A DNA stretch of 64,000 nucleotides. Origin: Pacificispira sp040217575 (GTDB lineage: Bacteria; Pseudomonadota; Alphaproteobacteria; UBA8366; Aestuariispiraceae). The DNA is taken from the NCBI GenBank assembly GCA_040217575.1, contig JAVJPW010000001.1:186001-250000 (forward strand), read 5' to 3'. Shown in pieces: positions 33,968 through 43,572 of the stretch; within the stretch, counting starts at the first letter, position 1; every line of letters begins with the position of its first letter. Below the pieces are notes generated by a model. It had not been told where the DNA came from. It was given only the letters and a program-made list of their open reading frames with translations, and made no database searches. The translations under genes and the position numbers were made by a program.

Positions 33968-36652
33968 TCAGGCTGCTTGCTCTTCTTCTGACTTCTCAAG
34001 CGGGATGCGGATCTGAAAACAGGCGCTTGGGCTGTCGTAGTCCATCAGTTCGATTTCACCGCCGAATGACAAAAGAATCTGATATGAAATCGCAAGACCC
34101 AGGCCTGCACCGCGGGAATGTTCGCCGCGCACCATTTTTTCGAACACCCGTTCGCGCAGCTTTTCGGGCACGCCCGGGCCGTCGTCGGCAATTTCGACAT
34201 AATAGGTGTCGTCGTCGGTCCAACTGCGAATAAAGACATGGGCGACGTCCTTGTCATTATGCTGAATGGCGTTCGACATCAGGTTTATAAAGATTTGCGA
34301 AAGTCGGTCGCGGTTGGCGCGGATGCGCGCGGTCCCGCACCGATCGTTGGAAACGATCTGCAGTTTCCGGTCACCGGCGGAACCGCTTACGACCTCTGCT
34401 GCCTTGTCCAGGATGACTTCTGGATCGACGGGGTAGAGAGGTATCGTCTGGCTTTCTTCTTCCAGGAATTTGAGGTCCAGAATGTCGTCCAGAAGTCTGG
34501 TAAGGCGGATGCTTTCGGATTGGATAATACTGGCGAACCGCTTGCGGGTACCCGAATCCAACTCGTCCACGCTTTCCAATGTTTCGGCGAAGGAGCGAAT
34601 GGAGGCCATGGGTGTGCGTAGTTCATGGCTGACTTGCGACAGGAATTCGTCCTTCTGGGAATCCAGCATGCGAAGACGGTCGTTTGCCGCACGAAGCTGC
34701 TCTGCGGTGCGTTCCGCCTCCAGGCTTTTGAGCTCCAGTGCCTGCGATGTCCGCATCAACCGGGCGGCCTCGTCGGCAATTTCCATCAGGGAATCCAGGG
34801 GAATCGTCTCGCCCCCCGCCGATTGCGAGACCATGGCATGTGCGGATGCAGCGCCCACCGACCCGGCCAGTTCGCGTTCAAGCTGAGAGATGAAGACCGG
34901 CGTCGCATCCGGAAGGCCGTCGACCTTGCCTTGTGCGCGGGCGGCCTTGTCGAACAACGCGTGCGCCGAATCGCGCCCCAGGATGCGCTGGGCCAGCTGA
35001 AACAGGTCCTCGCTTGCGGCGGAACGGTGCACCAGTTCCATCGCCTTTCCCGGTTCCGACTTAAAGACATTGACGAACAGCGCGCCCTGCAATTGTTCAA
35101 GAAGCGATTGGCGGGAAAACAGCGATACCAGGATCAGGACCAGGATGTTAACGCCCAGACTCCAGGCCGTTGCATGGACCAGCGGATCCACATTTTCCAC
35201 GCCCAACAGCCCCTGCGGGCGAAGGGCCGCGATGCCGAACAGACCGTTTTCGATCGTTTCCCGCGACAGGACGAAACCGCCTTCGAAGCTGGGCAGGAAC
35301 AGCGTGTAGCCCCACAGTGCAAACCCGCTCAGTATTCCACACAGTGCGCCCATGCGGGTCGCGCCGCGCCACAGTACACCCGCGGCCAGTGACGGCAGGA
35401 ACTGGGCGACGCCGCAAAACGCGATCAGACCGATGGACGCAAGGGCGTTCGACCCGCCCGACAGCCGGAAATAGATGAACCCCAACGCCAGAATCAGGAC
35501 GATCGAAATGCGCCTTGTATAGAGAAGGACGTTCAGAACATCACCGCTTCTGGCAACCCCGATTCGTGCCAGCAGGCGCATCGACAGCGGCGCGACGATA
35601 TGGTTGGACACCATCGTCGAAAGCGCGATCGTTGCGACGATTACCATGGATGTCGCCGAACTGAAGCCGCCGATGAAGGCAAAGACCGCCAATGCATCAT
35701 GGTTGGTCGTCAGCGGCAGCGTCAGCACGAACAGGTCGGGATTGCTGCCTTCCGGGAAAAAGCTGAGACCGGCCACCGCAATGGGCAGGACGAAAACCGA
35801 GATCATGAAAAGATATAACGGAAAAAGCCAGGATGCGGTCCTGAGCTGGCGCTCGCTGGAGTTTTCGACCACTGCGACATGAAACTGCCGCGGCAGACAA
35901 ATGATGGCGGCGCCGGACAGGACCAGCAGCGTGACCCAGCGCGGTCCGGATATCTCATGCAGGTTCGGCAGTTCCGTCGCGGCATTGTCGATCAGCTCCG
36001 TCACGCCACCCAGCACACCAAAGATCGCAAAAAGCCCGATAGAGATCAGCGCCGTCAGTTTCACCACCGCTTCGACGGCGATTGCCGCGACCACGCCGTA
36101 ATGGCGCTCGTTCTCGTCCAGTGCGCGCGTGCCGAACAGAATGGTGAAGGCCGCCATCCCCACCGAAATCCAAAGGGCGACGTTAACGTCCAGCCCTTCG
36201 CCCGATCCGGTGACAACGGAATAACTGAGGGTCAGGGACTGAAGCTGAAGTGCGATATAGGGGGTTGCGGCGATCACGGCCGCAAGGGTTGCCACGACCG
36301 CTATCACCTTGGATTTCCCGAAGCGCGACGAAATCATGTCGGCGATAGAGGTGATCCGATGCGTGCGTCCGATCAGCGTCACCTTGTGCAGGAACCACCA
36401 CCAGCCGACGAATACCAGCGTCGGACCCAGATAGATCGTGATGAATTCAAGGCCGTTCCGCGCGGCGGAACCGACCGCACCATAAAATGTCCAGGCGGTG
36501 CAATAGACCGAAAGCGACAGCGTGTAGATGATAGGGGAACGAATCCAGGCATCGCCGCCACTGCGGGCGCGCCTGTCCACGAACCAGGCCAGACCGAACA
36601 ACAGCGTCACATAGATCAGGGCGGTCCCGATGATCAGATTGCCGCTGAGCAT
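33968..36652 (-). CDS. SLC5-type transporter/histidine kinase hybrid
   Basis: The 894-residue protein joins a sodium-solute-symporter-like N-terminal part of about 13 helices (1-510; YCTAWTFYGAVGSA, SATSMVIVATIALSTMVSN) to a linker and a histidine kinase core. The kinase has the H-box VSHELRTPM (H676), the N-box LMSNAIQHND, and DDGPGVPEKLRERVF and GLGLAISYQI. There is no receiver domain. Members such as CbrA and CrbS couple nutrient uptake or sensing to signalling. The preceding two genes overlap and complete the system. Confidence 0.93.
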   Translation of the reverse strand: MLSGNLIIGTALIYVTLLFGLAWFVDRRARSGGDAWIRSPIIYTLSLSVYCTAWTFYGAVGSAARNGLEFITIYLGPTLVFVGWWWFLHKVTLIGRTHRITSIADMISSRFGKSKVIAVVATLAAVIAATPYIALQLQSLTLSYSVVTGSGEGLDVNVALWISVGMAAFTILFGTRALDENERHYGVVAAIAVEAVVKLTALISIGLFAIFGVLGGVTELIDNAATELPNLHEISGPRWVTLLVLSGAAIICLPRQFHVAVVENSSERQLRTASWLFPLYLFMISVFVLPIAVAGLSFFPEGSNPDLFVLTLPLTTNHDALAVFAFIGGFSSATSMVIVATIALSTMVSNHIVAPLSMRLLARIGVARSGDVLNVLLYTRRISIVLILALGFIYFRLSGGSNALASIGLIAFCGVAQFLPSLAAGVLWRGATRMGALCGILSGFALWGYTLFLPSFEGGFVLSRETIENGLFGIAALRPQGLLGVENVDPLVHATAWSLGVNILVLILVSLFSRQSLLEQLQGALFVNVFKSEPGKAMELVHRSAASEDLFQLAQRILGRDSAHALFDKAARAQGKVDGLPDATPVFISQLERELAGSVGAASAHAMVSQSAGGETIPLDSLMEIADEAARLMRTSQALELKSLEAERTAEQLRAANDRLRMLDSQKDEFLSQVSHELRTPMASIRSFAETLESVDELDSGTRKRFASIIQSESIRLTRLLDDILDLKFLEEESQTIPLYPVDPEVILDKAAEVVSGSAGDRKLQIVSNDRCGTARIRANRDRLSQIFINLMSNAIQHNDKDVAHVFIRSWTDDDTYYVEIADDGPGVPEKLRERVFEKMVRGEHSRGAGLGLAISYQILLSFGGEIELMDYDSPSACFQIRIPLEKSEEEQAA

Positions 36653-36909
36653 TACTTCTTGTTGTCCTTACGCAGCCAGACCGAAATCCGCCAGGCACAG
36701 AAAATCATTCCCGCCCAAACCACGAAAAGATAAATTGCCACCGACAGCCCGCCGCGTTCCTGCATCCCGAAACCGAACATCTCGATAATGGGCGGCAACA
36801 GAAGAACGGCACCGACCAGCGGCAGAACCAGTGCGGCGTCCCGCGATTTGTCCTTGGTACGCCAGGCTTCTTCACCGTTGTCGGTAGATTCTTCCTGTTG
36901 GTCAGACAT
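36652..36909 (-). CDS. Small two-helix membrane protein coupled to the transporter-kinase
   Basis: The 85-residue protein has an acidic N-terminus (about 1-25), two membrane helices (about 27-48 and 55-75) and a basic end. The start at 36909 lies inside the end of the response-regulator gene, and the stop shares one base with the kinase start. It may be a small partner subunit of the SLC5-like part, as small membrane proteins accompany some solute symporters. I do not recognise a named family. Confidence 0.75.
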   Translation of the reverse strand: MSDQQEESTDNGEEAWRTKDKSRDAALVLPLVGAVLLLPPIIEMFGFGMQERGGLSVAIYLFVVWAGMIFCAWRISVWLRKDNKK

Positions 36910-37273
36910 TGGCCAGTCGCCGAACGGCATCCACGACGGCTGAGTTGGAGAACGGTTTGGTCATGAACTCGTTGGCGCCGCTTTCCACGGCAACTTCCAG
37001 GTCGCGTTTCTGACCCTTGGCGGTAAGCATCAGAACAGGAAGTCCCTGGACGGAATCCGTGCTTCGGATTTCTCGTAGAAGATCAAATCCGGTCTTGCCC
37101 GGCAGCATTGCGTCCAGGATCAGAATGTCCGGCGCTGCATCGACGATCTTTGAAAGCGCTGTTCCGCCATCGCCATGGGACACGACTGTAAAACCGTCGC
37201 GGGTAAGTATGAATTCAAGCGATTCGACGATGTATGGCTCGTCTTCGACAATCATGACTTTTTTGTCATTCAT
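36902..37273 (-). CDS. Receiver-only response regulator
   Basis: This 123-residue CheY-like protein has the acidic pair at E10/D11, the phospho-acceptor D54 (ILDAMLPGKTG), T84 and K106 (MTKPF). It has no output domain, so it must act through protein contacts or a phosphorelay. It is the first gene of the overlapping trio with the small membrane protein and the kinase, so the kinase is its likely partner. Confidence 0.93.
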   Translation of the reverse strand: MNDKKVMIVEDEPYIVESLEFILTRDGFTVVSHGDGGTALSKIVDAAPDILILDAMLPGKTGFDLLREIRSTDSVQGLPVLMLTAKGQKRDLEVAVESGANEFMTKPFSNSAVVDAVRRLANV

Positions 37274-37376
37274 GTCCGCTCCTCCCGATTAGATGCTGCA
37301 CCATTCGTTGGGGTGGCACATTGCTTCGAAATTATTTAACCGCAATCTACGGGAGATTGGAATGAGCATAATTGTC

Positions 37377-38852
37377 TCATATGACCGACGCCTCCCGCCG
37401 CCATTCACATTGGTTGTGCGCGCAGATGCGGCAATCGGACCCGACCAGGTCCTCGGACAGGGCGCTTTCCGGCCACAGTCCCAGACGTTCGGCTTCCTGT
37501 GCATCCCAGATCAGCATGTCAGCCCAGAAACTGCCTGGCCTGCCAAGCGCAAGAGCGACCCGCTCCTCACCGCCCGAAAGCTGAATGCGCTTTACCACGG
37601 GAACACCGTTGCCGCGGGCCATTTCGAAAACCGGCCATTTCGGGCAGTCGATCTGGCGCGCGCGTGACAGGAGATCCAGTGTGCCGCCACGGTGGATCAA
37701 CCGGCCGGACAGATCGCTTACCAGATGGGCGACAGGCGGTCCGCCCGCAGTTGCGGCCGCGGCAATGCGGCGAAACACAAGCGGGTTGTCCGCGTCATGT
37801 GCGCGGATCAGGGGTTCAACCCGCCATGCCAGATTTTTGGCCCGCGTTGCAAACTCCTGTATCGGGGCACGCACTTCATCGGCGACCATCTGGACGAGTT
37901 CGTCCATCAGGATCGGTTTCGTGGCATCCGGGTCCAGAACAACACTGACTTCCGGAAGGGTCAGTTCAAGATAACGGGAAATCGGTTCCATGACGCTGGA
38001 ACCGCGCAGATGGTTGCACAGCAACCTGTTCAGGGATTCCCAACGTCCGTCGTCGTGGTTTTCCGGACCAGCGGGCGGTGTCTCGTATCCGTTAAAATCC
38101 TGGTGATTGGAACGGAGCAGCAGTTCCATGGCGGGAACCGTGCCGCCAAGCTTCTGTCGCGCAATGCCCCCTATGTCGATCACCAGTTTTCCCAGATCCT
38201 GTCGATAGCGGAACAGGAATTCTTCCGCATCGGCCCTCGGAATCGACTCGCGCCGCATGTTCGTCGCCTCGTCAAAGTAGGAGGCAAGTGAGGAACTGGT
38301 CGTTGAGAGCTGGGTTGCCTGTTCGCGCAAGATGCGTTTGAAACGCCGCCGTCTTTCGTCGTCTATCTGGTCGTCCGAATCCAGAATTTCCGCAATCGAC
38401 CGCAATGTCGTCGTTTCCGTCAGCATGGCGTGCACCGCATCGGAAAGCGCCGGGTCGTGGGCCAGCCGGTCGCGCAATGCCTCCGCTTCGCTGCGTTCAC
38501 GAAGCAGCGTGACATAGGTGCGTGCGGACAGGTTCGCCCATTCCGGCATGCGAGCAATCAACTCATCCGTCTTTGCCGGGGGGATGCGTTCATCCATCAG
38601 CGCCGGGTCTTCGGCCATGTCCATAAGACGGTCCCTGAGCCGCCTTTCGGATGATCCGTCTAGCTGATCCAGATGCAGGCCGAGTTCCCGCGCGATCGTC
38701 ATCAGCAGGCCCCCCCCGATCTTGCGCCGGTTGCGCTCGATCAGGTTCAGATAGGACGGTGAAATGCCAACGTTCTGAGCGAGTTCAACCTGCTTCAGGC
38801 CAAGTTCCCGTCTGCGTTCGCGGATCCGCAGCCCGGTTAGAATTCCTGTCAT
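37377..38852 (-). CDS. XRE-family acyl-CoA-type regulator (ScfR/RamB-like)
   Basis: The 491-residue protein has an N-terminal helix-turn-helix (8-62, QVELAQNVGISPSYLNLIERNRR), a long helical middle and a C-terminal ligand-type domain closing with CRICAHNQC. In relatives these Cys residues may bind metal. The group includes RamB/ScfR regulators of acetate and short-chain acyl metabolism. The HExxH peptidase motif of related regulators is absent. It is divergent from the Liv-type transporter with a 255-base AT-rich gap, so control of that operon is likely. Confidence 0.85.
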   Translation of the reverse strand: MTGILTGLRIRERRRELGLKQVELAQNVGISPSYLNLIERNRRKIGGGLLMTIARELGLHLDQLDGSSERRLRDRLMDMAEDPALMDERIPPAKTDELIARMPEWANLSARTYVTLLRERSEAEALRDRLAHDPALSDAVHAMLTETTTLRSIAEILDSDDQIDDERRRRFKRILREQATQLSTTSSSLASYFDEATNMRRESIPRADAEEFLFRYRQDLGKLVIDIGGIARQKLGGTVPAMELLLRSNHQDFNGYETPPAGPENHDDGRWESLNRLLCNHLRGSSVMEPISRYLELTLPEVSVVLDPDATKPILMDELVQMVADEVRAPIQEFATRAKNLAWRVEPLIRAHDADNPLVFRRIAAAATAGGPPVAHLVSDLSGRLIHRGGTLDLLSRARQIDCPKWPVFEMARGNGVPVVKRIQLSGGEERVALALGRPGSFWADMLIWDAQEAERLGLWPESALSEDLVGSDCRICAHNQCEWRREASVI

Positions 38853-38912
38853 GCGCCCCTCGTGGCAATCCGTCCGGAACCATCGGTTCCGGACAATGTT
38901 GTTGTTAAAGAT

Positions 38913-38952
38913 TTTACAAAAAAATAAATACTATAATTTAAAATTTACAAAA
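38913..38952. promoter_or_regulatory. Direct repeats in the AT-rich regulator/transporter gap
   Basis: TTTACAAAA occurs at 38913-38921 and 38944-38952, 31 bases apart (three helical turns), in a strongly AT-rich stretch between the divergent ScfR-like gene and the binding-protein gene. They are candidate sites for the regulator. Chance is possible in such AT-rich DNA. Confidence 0.4.
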
Positions 38953-39107
38953 GATATGTCTGCTTTTCAATGGGTTATTGAAATTTTTACTAAGTTAATC
39001 CATAAGCCGTGAACAATAATTAGACTAGGGCTCGGCTATGGCTATCCAGCCATTCTCAAAGAACCTGGCAAACAAACGAACAATCGAAAAACCCATTTGG
39101 GAGGAAC

Positions 39108-40454
39108 ATGATGTCCAAGTTCAATATCCATCGCCGTGGCCTGCTTAAGGGCGGTGCCGCCGCGGGCGCCGTTCTGGCCACTCCGACGCTTCTGTCCCGT
39201 CCGGCTTCCGCTTACACCAACGAGCCGACGGGCGCATCCGTGACTCTTGGTTTCAACGTGCCGCAGACCGGTGCGTACGCGGACGAGGGCGCAGACGAGC
39301 TGCGCGCATACGAACTCGCGGTCGAACACCTGAACGGTGAAGGCGACGGCGGTATGCTGAACACCTTCTCTTCAAATGCGCTGGATGGTTCCGGCATTCT
39401 CGGCAAGAAAGTCGAATATGTCACCGGCGACACGCAAACCAAGTCCGACGCCGCACGTGCGTCCGCCCGTCGCATGATCGAACGCGACGGCGCCGTCATG
39501 ATCACCGGCGGTTCGTCGTCCGGTGTTGCGATCGCGGTGCAGGGCCTTTGCCAGGAAGCTGGCGTTATCTTCATGGCCGGTCTGACGCACTCCAACGACA
39601 CGACGGGTAAGGACAAGAAGGCGAACGGTTTCCGCCACTTCTTCAATGCTTACATGTCCGGTGCCGCGCTGGCGCCGGTGCTGAGCTCCAACTACGGTAA
39701 TGATCGCAAGGCCTATCACCTGACGGCGGACTACACCTGGGGCTGGACGCAGGAAGAATCGATCGTCGCCGCGACCGAAAACCTTGGTTGGGAAACTGTC
39801 GCAACTGTCCGCACGCCGCTGGGTGCGGGTGACTTCTCCCAGTACATCACGCCGGTTCTGAACTCCGGTGCCGACGTTCTGGTCCTGAACCACTATGGTC
39901 GCGACATGGTGAACTCCCTGTCCCAGGCGGTTCAGTTCGGTCTGCGTGAACGCCAGTCGAACGGTAAAAACTTCGAAGTCGTCGTTCCGCTCTACAGCCG
40001 CCTGATGGCTCAGGGTGCCGGCGAGAACGTGAAGGGTATTTTCGGTTCCACGAACTGGCACTGGTCGCTGCAGGACGCGGGCTCTCAGGCCTTCGTTACC
40101 TCGTTCGGTCAGAAGTACGGTTTCCCGCCCAGCCAGGCGGCACACACCTGCTACTGCCAGACGCTGCTGTATGCCGATGCGGTTCAGCGTGCCGGTACGT
40201 TCAACCCCTGCGGCGTTGTCGAAGCCCTGGAAGGCTTCGAATTCGACGGCCTGGGCAATGGCCCGACCCTGTACCGTGCGGAAGATCACCAGTGCTTCAA
40301 GCGCGTCCTGGTCGTGAAGGGTAACGAAAACCCGACGTCGCAGTACGACCTTCTTGAAGTCGTCGAGGAAGTCCCGACGGAACAGGTCATCTACGATCCG
40401 GAACACCCGATGTTCGCCGGTGGCGACCTGGGTACCTGCAACCCGGGCGCCTAA
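39108..40454 (+). CDS. ABC transporter substrate-binding protein (Liv/urea type, Tat-exported)
   Basis: The 448-residue type I periplasmic protein has a twin-arginine signal (HRRGLLKGGAAAGA) and the Leu/Ile/Val-binding-protein fold (ITGGSSSGVAIAVQ, YHLTADYTWGWTQE, ADVLVLNHYG). It resembles amide- or urea-type binding proteins (UrtA/FmdD group) more than LivK. GGAGG precedes the start; ATG at 39111 is also possible. A strong hairpin separates it from the permease genes, as expected for a binding protein made in excess. Confidence 0.88.
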   Translation: MMSKFNIHRRGLLKGGAAAGAVLATPTLLSRPASAYTNEPTGASVTLGFNVPQTGAYADEGADELRAYELAVEHLNGEGDGGMLNTFSSNALDGSGILGKKVEYVTGDTQTKSDAARASARRMIERDGAVMITGGSSSGVAIAVQGLCQEAGVIFMAGLTHSNDTTGKDKKANGFRHFFNAYMSGAALAPVLSSNYGNDRKAYHLTADYTWGWTQEESIVAATENLGWETVATVRTPLGAGDFSQYITPVLNSGADVLVLNHYGRDMVNSLSQAVQFGLRERQSNGKNFEVVVPLYSRLMAQGAGENVKGIFGSTNWHWSLQDAGSQAFVTSFGQKYGFPPSQAAHTCYCQTLLYADAVQRAGTFNPCGVVEALEGFEFDGLGNGPTLYRAEDHQCFKRVLVVKGNENPTSQYDLLEVVEEVPTEQVIYDPEHPMFAGGDLGTCNPGA

Positions 40455-40479
40455 CACGGGCCGGGGTAAGCATGTTACG

Positions 40480-40514
40480 ATACTGGCCGCCTGACGGGTT
40501 CAGGCGGCCAGTAT
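40480..40514 (+). terminator. Perfect 15-bp intercistronic hairpin after the binding-protein gene
   Basis: ATACTGGCCGCCTGA (40480-40494) is followed by a five-base loop (CGGGT) and its exact complement (40500-40514). Only a weak T run follows (TTCCTTG), so it is more likely an RNA stabiliser or leaky attenuator than a full terminator. It would raise binding protein over permease. Confidence 0.75.
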
Positions 40515-40588
40515 TCCTTGAAATCCAAATTGACAAGGGTCATTGCTGGCGGTGACAGCAGAAGTATATCTGCGGCCGACAGGAGGAA

Positions 40589-41623
40589 GTGACGATGGAT
40601 ACCATCCTTTTGCAGATCCTGAATGGGCTCGATAAGGGCAGCGCCTATGCGATGATCGCGCTGGGCCTTACACTCATTTTCGGGACACTGGGCGTTGTAA
40701 ACTTTGCGCACGGCGCCTTGTTCATGCTGGGCGCATTCTGTGCGGTAACACTCAGCAAAATCTTGACCCTTCAGCAGGTGGTCCTGTCCGAGACGGAAAC
40801 GACCGCCTGGGGATCGCCCCTGGAAATCACGACGCCCTATGCGGAAGTCTGGTTTGGCGATTTCGGGACCTTCCTGATCGACTGGTCCGTGCCTGTATCC
40901 ATTCTGATCGCGCTTCCCTTCATGCTGCTGGTCGGTGTCGTTATGGAACGCGGTTTGATCCGGCATTTCTACAAGCGGCCCCATGCTGAACAGATCCTGG
41001 TGACCTTTGGTCTGGCCATCGTATTGCAGGAAATCATCAAGGCCTGGTTCGGTGCCAATCCGATTCCGCAACCGGCGCCTGATGCCCTGACCGGTATGAT
41101 GGACTTCGGCGTACTGTTGGGTTTCGACCCCGGCAATGTCGCCTATCCGCTGTGGCGTTTTATCTATTTCCTGTTTGCCAGCATCGTCATCGGCCTCGTC
41201 TTTGCCTTCCTGCAATTCACCACCTTCGGGATGGTCGTGCGCGCCGGTATGGCGGACCGCGAAACGGTTGGCCTTCTGGGCATCAACATCGACCGCCGGT
41301 TTACGCTGACCTTCGGCCTGGCGGCGGTGGTCGCGGGGCTGGCCGGTGTCATGTACACGCCAATCCTGTCGCCGGACTATCACTTGGGCATGGACTTCCT
41401 GGTTCTGTCCTTCGTGGTCGTCGTGGTCGGCGGCATGGGCAGCCTGCCCGGCGCCGTGGCGGCGGGCATGTTGCTTGGAATTCTGCAAAGTTTCGCGTCG
41501 ATGAACGAAGTGAAGAACATTCTGCCCGGGATCGACCAGATCATCATTTATCTGGTGGCGGTTGTGATCCTGCTGGCCCGCCCGCGGGGGCTCTTGGGCC
41601 GCAAGGGCGTGATGGAGAGCTAA
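40589..41623 (+). CDS. Branched-chain-type ABC permease, LivH family
   Basis: The 344-residue membrane protein has the family start GLDKGSAYAMIALGLTLIFGTLGVVNFAHGALFMLGAF and the EAA-like VVVVGGMGSLPGAVAAGMLLG. An extra loop of about 45 residues after helix two (about 53-98, LSETETTAWGSP) is unusual for LivH. It pairs with the following LivM-type permease. Confidence 0.93.
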   Translation: MTMDTILLQILNGLDKGSAYAMIALGLTLIFGTLGVVNFAHGALFMLGAFCAVTLSKILTLQQVVLSETETTAWGSPLEITTPYAEVWFGDFGTFLIDWSVPVSILIALPFMLLVGVVMERGLIRHFYKRPHAEQILVTFGLAIVLQEIIKAWFGANPIPQPAPDALTGMMDFGVLLGFDPGNVAYPLWRFIYFLFASIVIGLVFAFLQFTTFGMVVRAGMADRETVGLLGINIDRRFTLTFGLAAVVAGLAGVMYTPILSPDYHLGMDFLVLSFVVVVVGGMGSLPGAVAAGMLLGILQSFASMNEVKNILPGIDQIIIYLVAVVILLARPRGLLGRKGVMES

Positions 41624-41626
41624 GAG

Positions 41627-42802
41627 ATGTTTTCGCAACTATCCAATTCGGACCGGATCATGATGCTTGGCGTCATCGTCGCGGTCATCGTCGGGCCGGT
41701 CATTCTGGCGCCATTCGGCGCCGGTTACCCGGACCTGCTGCAGAAGTTCACGATTTTCGGGATTTTCGCGATCGGGTTCAACATTCTCTTTGGTCTGACG
41801 GGCTACCTGTCCTTCGGTCATGCGGCATTTCTGGGGGTCGGTTCCTATTCGGCGGTCTGGATGTTCAAGCTGCTTAGCATGAACGTGCTGCCGGCGATCG
41901 TGCTTGCCATCATCATTTCCGGACTTTTCGCTCTGGTAATCGGGTTCATCGCGTTGCGCCGGACGGGGATCTATTTCTCCATCCTGACGCTCGCTTTCGC
42001 ACAGATGAGCTATAACCTTGCCTATTCCGTGCTGACTCCCATCACGAACGGGGAAACGGGCCTGCAGATCCTGCTGGAGGATCCGCGTGTGCTTGACCCG
42101 GCGCTGGGTGCCGGCGAACTGCCGCTGACGAACCTGTTCGGCATGAATATGAACGAAACGCTGGAATTCACCCTGATTGGGCTGCCGATTCAGTTCAATG
42201 CTGGATATTATTTCTGCGGTATCATCATGATCCTGGCCTTCTACTTCGCGCTGCGGATTACGCGGTCGCCCTTCGGCATGATGCTGAAGGCGATCAAGAC
42301 CAACCAGAACCGCCTGAACTTCACTGGGGTCAACACGCGCCCCTATACGCTGACGGCGTTCGTCATTTCCGGGATGTATGCCGGGCTGGCCGGCGGTCTG
42401 CTGGCGGCGATGGACCCGCTGGCAGGTGCCGAGCGCATGCAGTGGACGGCGTCGGGTGAGGTTGTTCTGATGACCATCCTGGGCGGTGCCGGAACGCTAC
42501 TGGGGCCGGTTTTGGGGGCAGGCCTCATCAAGTATTTCGAAAACATCTTTTCCGCCTTCAACGAAGCCGCACTGATGAACGTCTTCTCGTTCCTTCCTGA
42601 AACGTTGCAGCACGGGGTCGTTTCCATCGTCTCGCTTTTCGTGGGCGAGGGATGGCACCTGACGCTGGGCGTCCTGTTCATGCTGATCGTCATTTTCCTG
42701 CCGGGCGGCATGATCGAAGGCTTCAACCGAATCTCGCGGCTGTTGAAGGGCCGGGGCGGTGATGGCGATGCGCCTTCCGCCGACAAAGCGCCTGCGGAAT
42801 AA
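41627..42802 (+). CDS. Branched-chain-type ABC permease, LivM family
   Basis: The 391-residue membrane protein has FNILFGLTGYLSFGHAAFLGVGSY, RSPFGMMLKAIKTNQNR and MTILGGAGTLLGPVLGAG. A hydrophilic loop at about 140-190 is longer than in LivM. It starts three bases after the LivH stop. Confidence 0.93.
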   Translation: MFSQLSNSDRIMMLGVIVAVIVGPVILAPFGAGYPDLLQKFTIFGIFAIGFNILFGLTGYLSFGHAAFLGVGSYSAVWMFKLLSMNVLPAIVLAIIISGLFALVIGFIALRRTGIYFSILTLAFAQMSYNLAYSVLTPITNGETGLQILLEDPRVLDPALGAGELPLTNLFGMNMNETLEFTLIGLPIQFNAGYYFCGIIMILAFYFALRITRSPFGMMLKAIKTNQNRLNFTGVNTRPYTLTAFVISGMYAGLAGGLLAAMDPLAGAERMQWTASGEVVLMTILGGAGTLLGPVLGAGLIKYFENIFSAFNEAALMNVFSFLPETLQHGVVSIVSLFVGEGWHLTLGVLFMLIVIFLPGGMIEGFNRISRLLKGRGGDGDAPSADKAPAE

Positions 42803-42813
42803 GGGGTAGGGCA

Positions 42814-43572
42814 ATGAACGCAATCCTGAAAGTCCAGGGCATCAACAAGCATTTCGGCGGTTTGCATGCGCTGAACAACGTCAATCTTGAGGTCGAGGAA
42901 GGCAAGGTTCACGCCATCATCGGTCCGAACGGGGCAGGCAAGTCGACCTTGCTGAACTGCTTCATCGGCCGGCTGGATCCGGACACCGGCGTTGTTGAGT
43001 TCGATGGTGTCTCGCTGATCGGACTGAAGCCGCACGAAATCAACCAGGTCGGCGTCAGCCGCGTCTTCCAGACGCCGGAAATTTTCGGCGAACTGTCGTT
43101 GGTTGAAAACGTGATGATTCCCGCGTTCGCAAAACGGGATGGGGCCTATAAGCCCAATCTCTGGCGGGCGCTTCGCGGGGAAGAGGAAATCCGCGCACAG
43201 GCCATGGCCGCCCTGAACGACGTCAATCTGGGCAAAAAGTCGGACATGATCGCCAACTCGCTCAGCCGCGGCGACAAACGCCGTCTGGAACTTGCCATGG
43301 CTCTGGTACAGAAGCCCAAACTTCTGTTGCTGGACGAGCCCACGGCGGGCATGGCGCGTGCCGATACCAACGCGACCATCGAACTGTTGAAGGAAATCTC
43401 CAAGACCGGGCTGACCATGGTCATCATCGAACATGACATGCATGTCGTCTTCTCGCTGGCCGAAAAGATCAGTGTCCTGGCTCAGGGCGCGGTTCTGGTC
43501 GAAGACGTGCCGGAAAAAATCAAGGGGCATCCCAAGGTTCAGGAAGCCTATCTGGGAGGAGCGCATCTATGA
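42814..43572 (+). CDS. ABC transporter ATP-binding protein, LivG family
   Basis: The 252-residue ATPase has Walker A GPNGAGKST, the signature SLSRGDKRRLELAMAL (an SRGD form instead of SGG), Walker B LLLLDEPTAGM and a His switch in IEHDMHVVF. It powers uptake through LivH/LivM. It overlaps the next ATPase by four bases. Confidence 0.93.
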   Translation: MNAILKVQGINKHFGGLHALNNVNLEVEEGKVHAIIGPNGAGKSTLLNCFIGRLDPDTGVVEFDGVSLIGLKPHEINQVGVSRVFQTPEIFGELSLVENVMIPAFAKRDGAYKPNLWRALRGEEEIRAQAMAALNDVNLGKKSDMIANSLSRGDKRRLELAMALVQKPKLLLLDEPTAGMARADTNATIELLKEISKTGLTMVIIEHDMHVVFSLAEKISVLAQGAVLVEDVPEKIKGHPKVQEAYLGGAHL

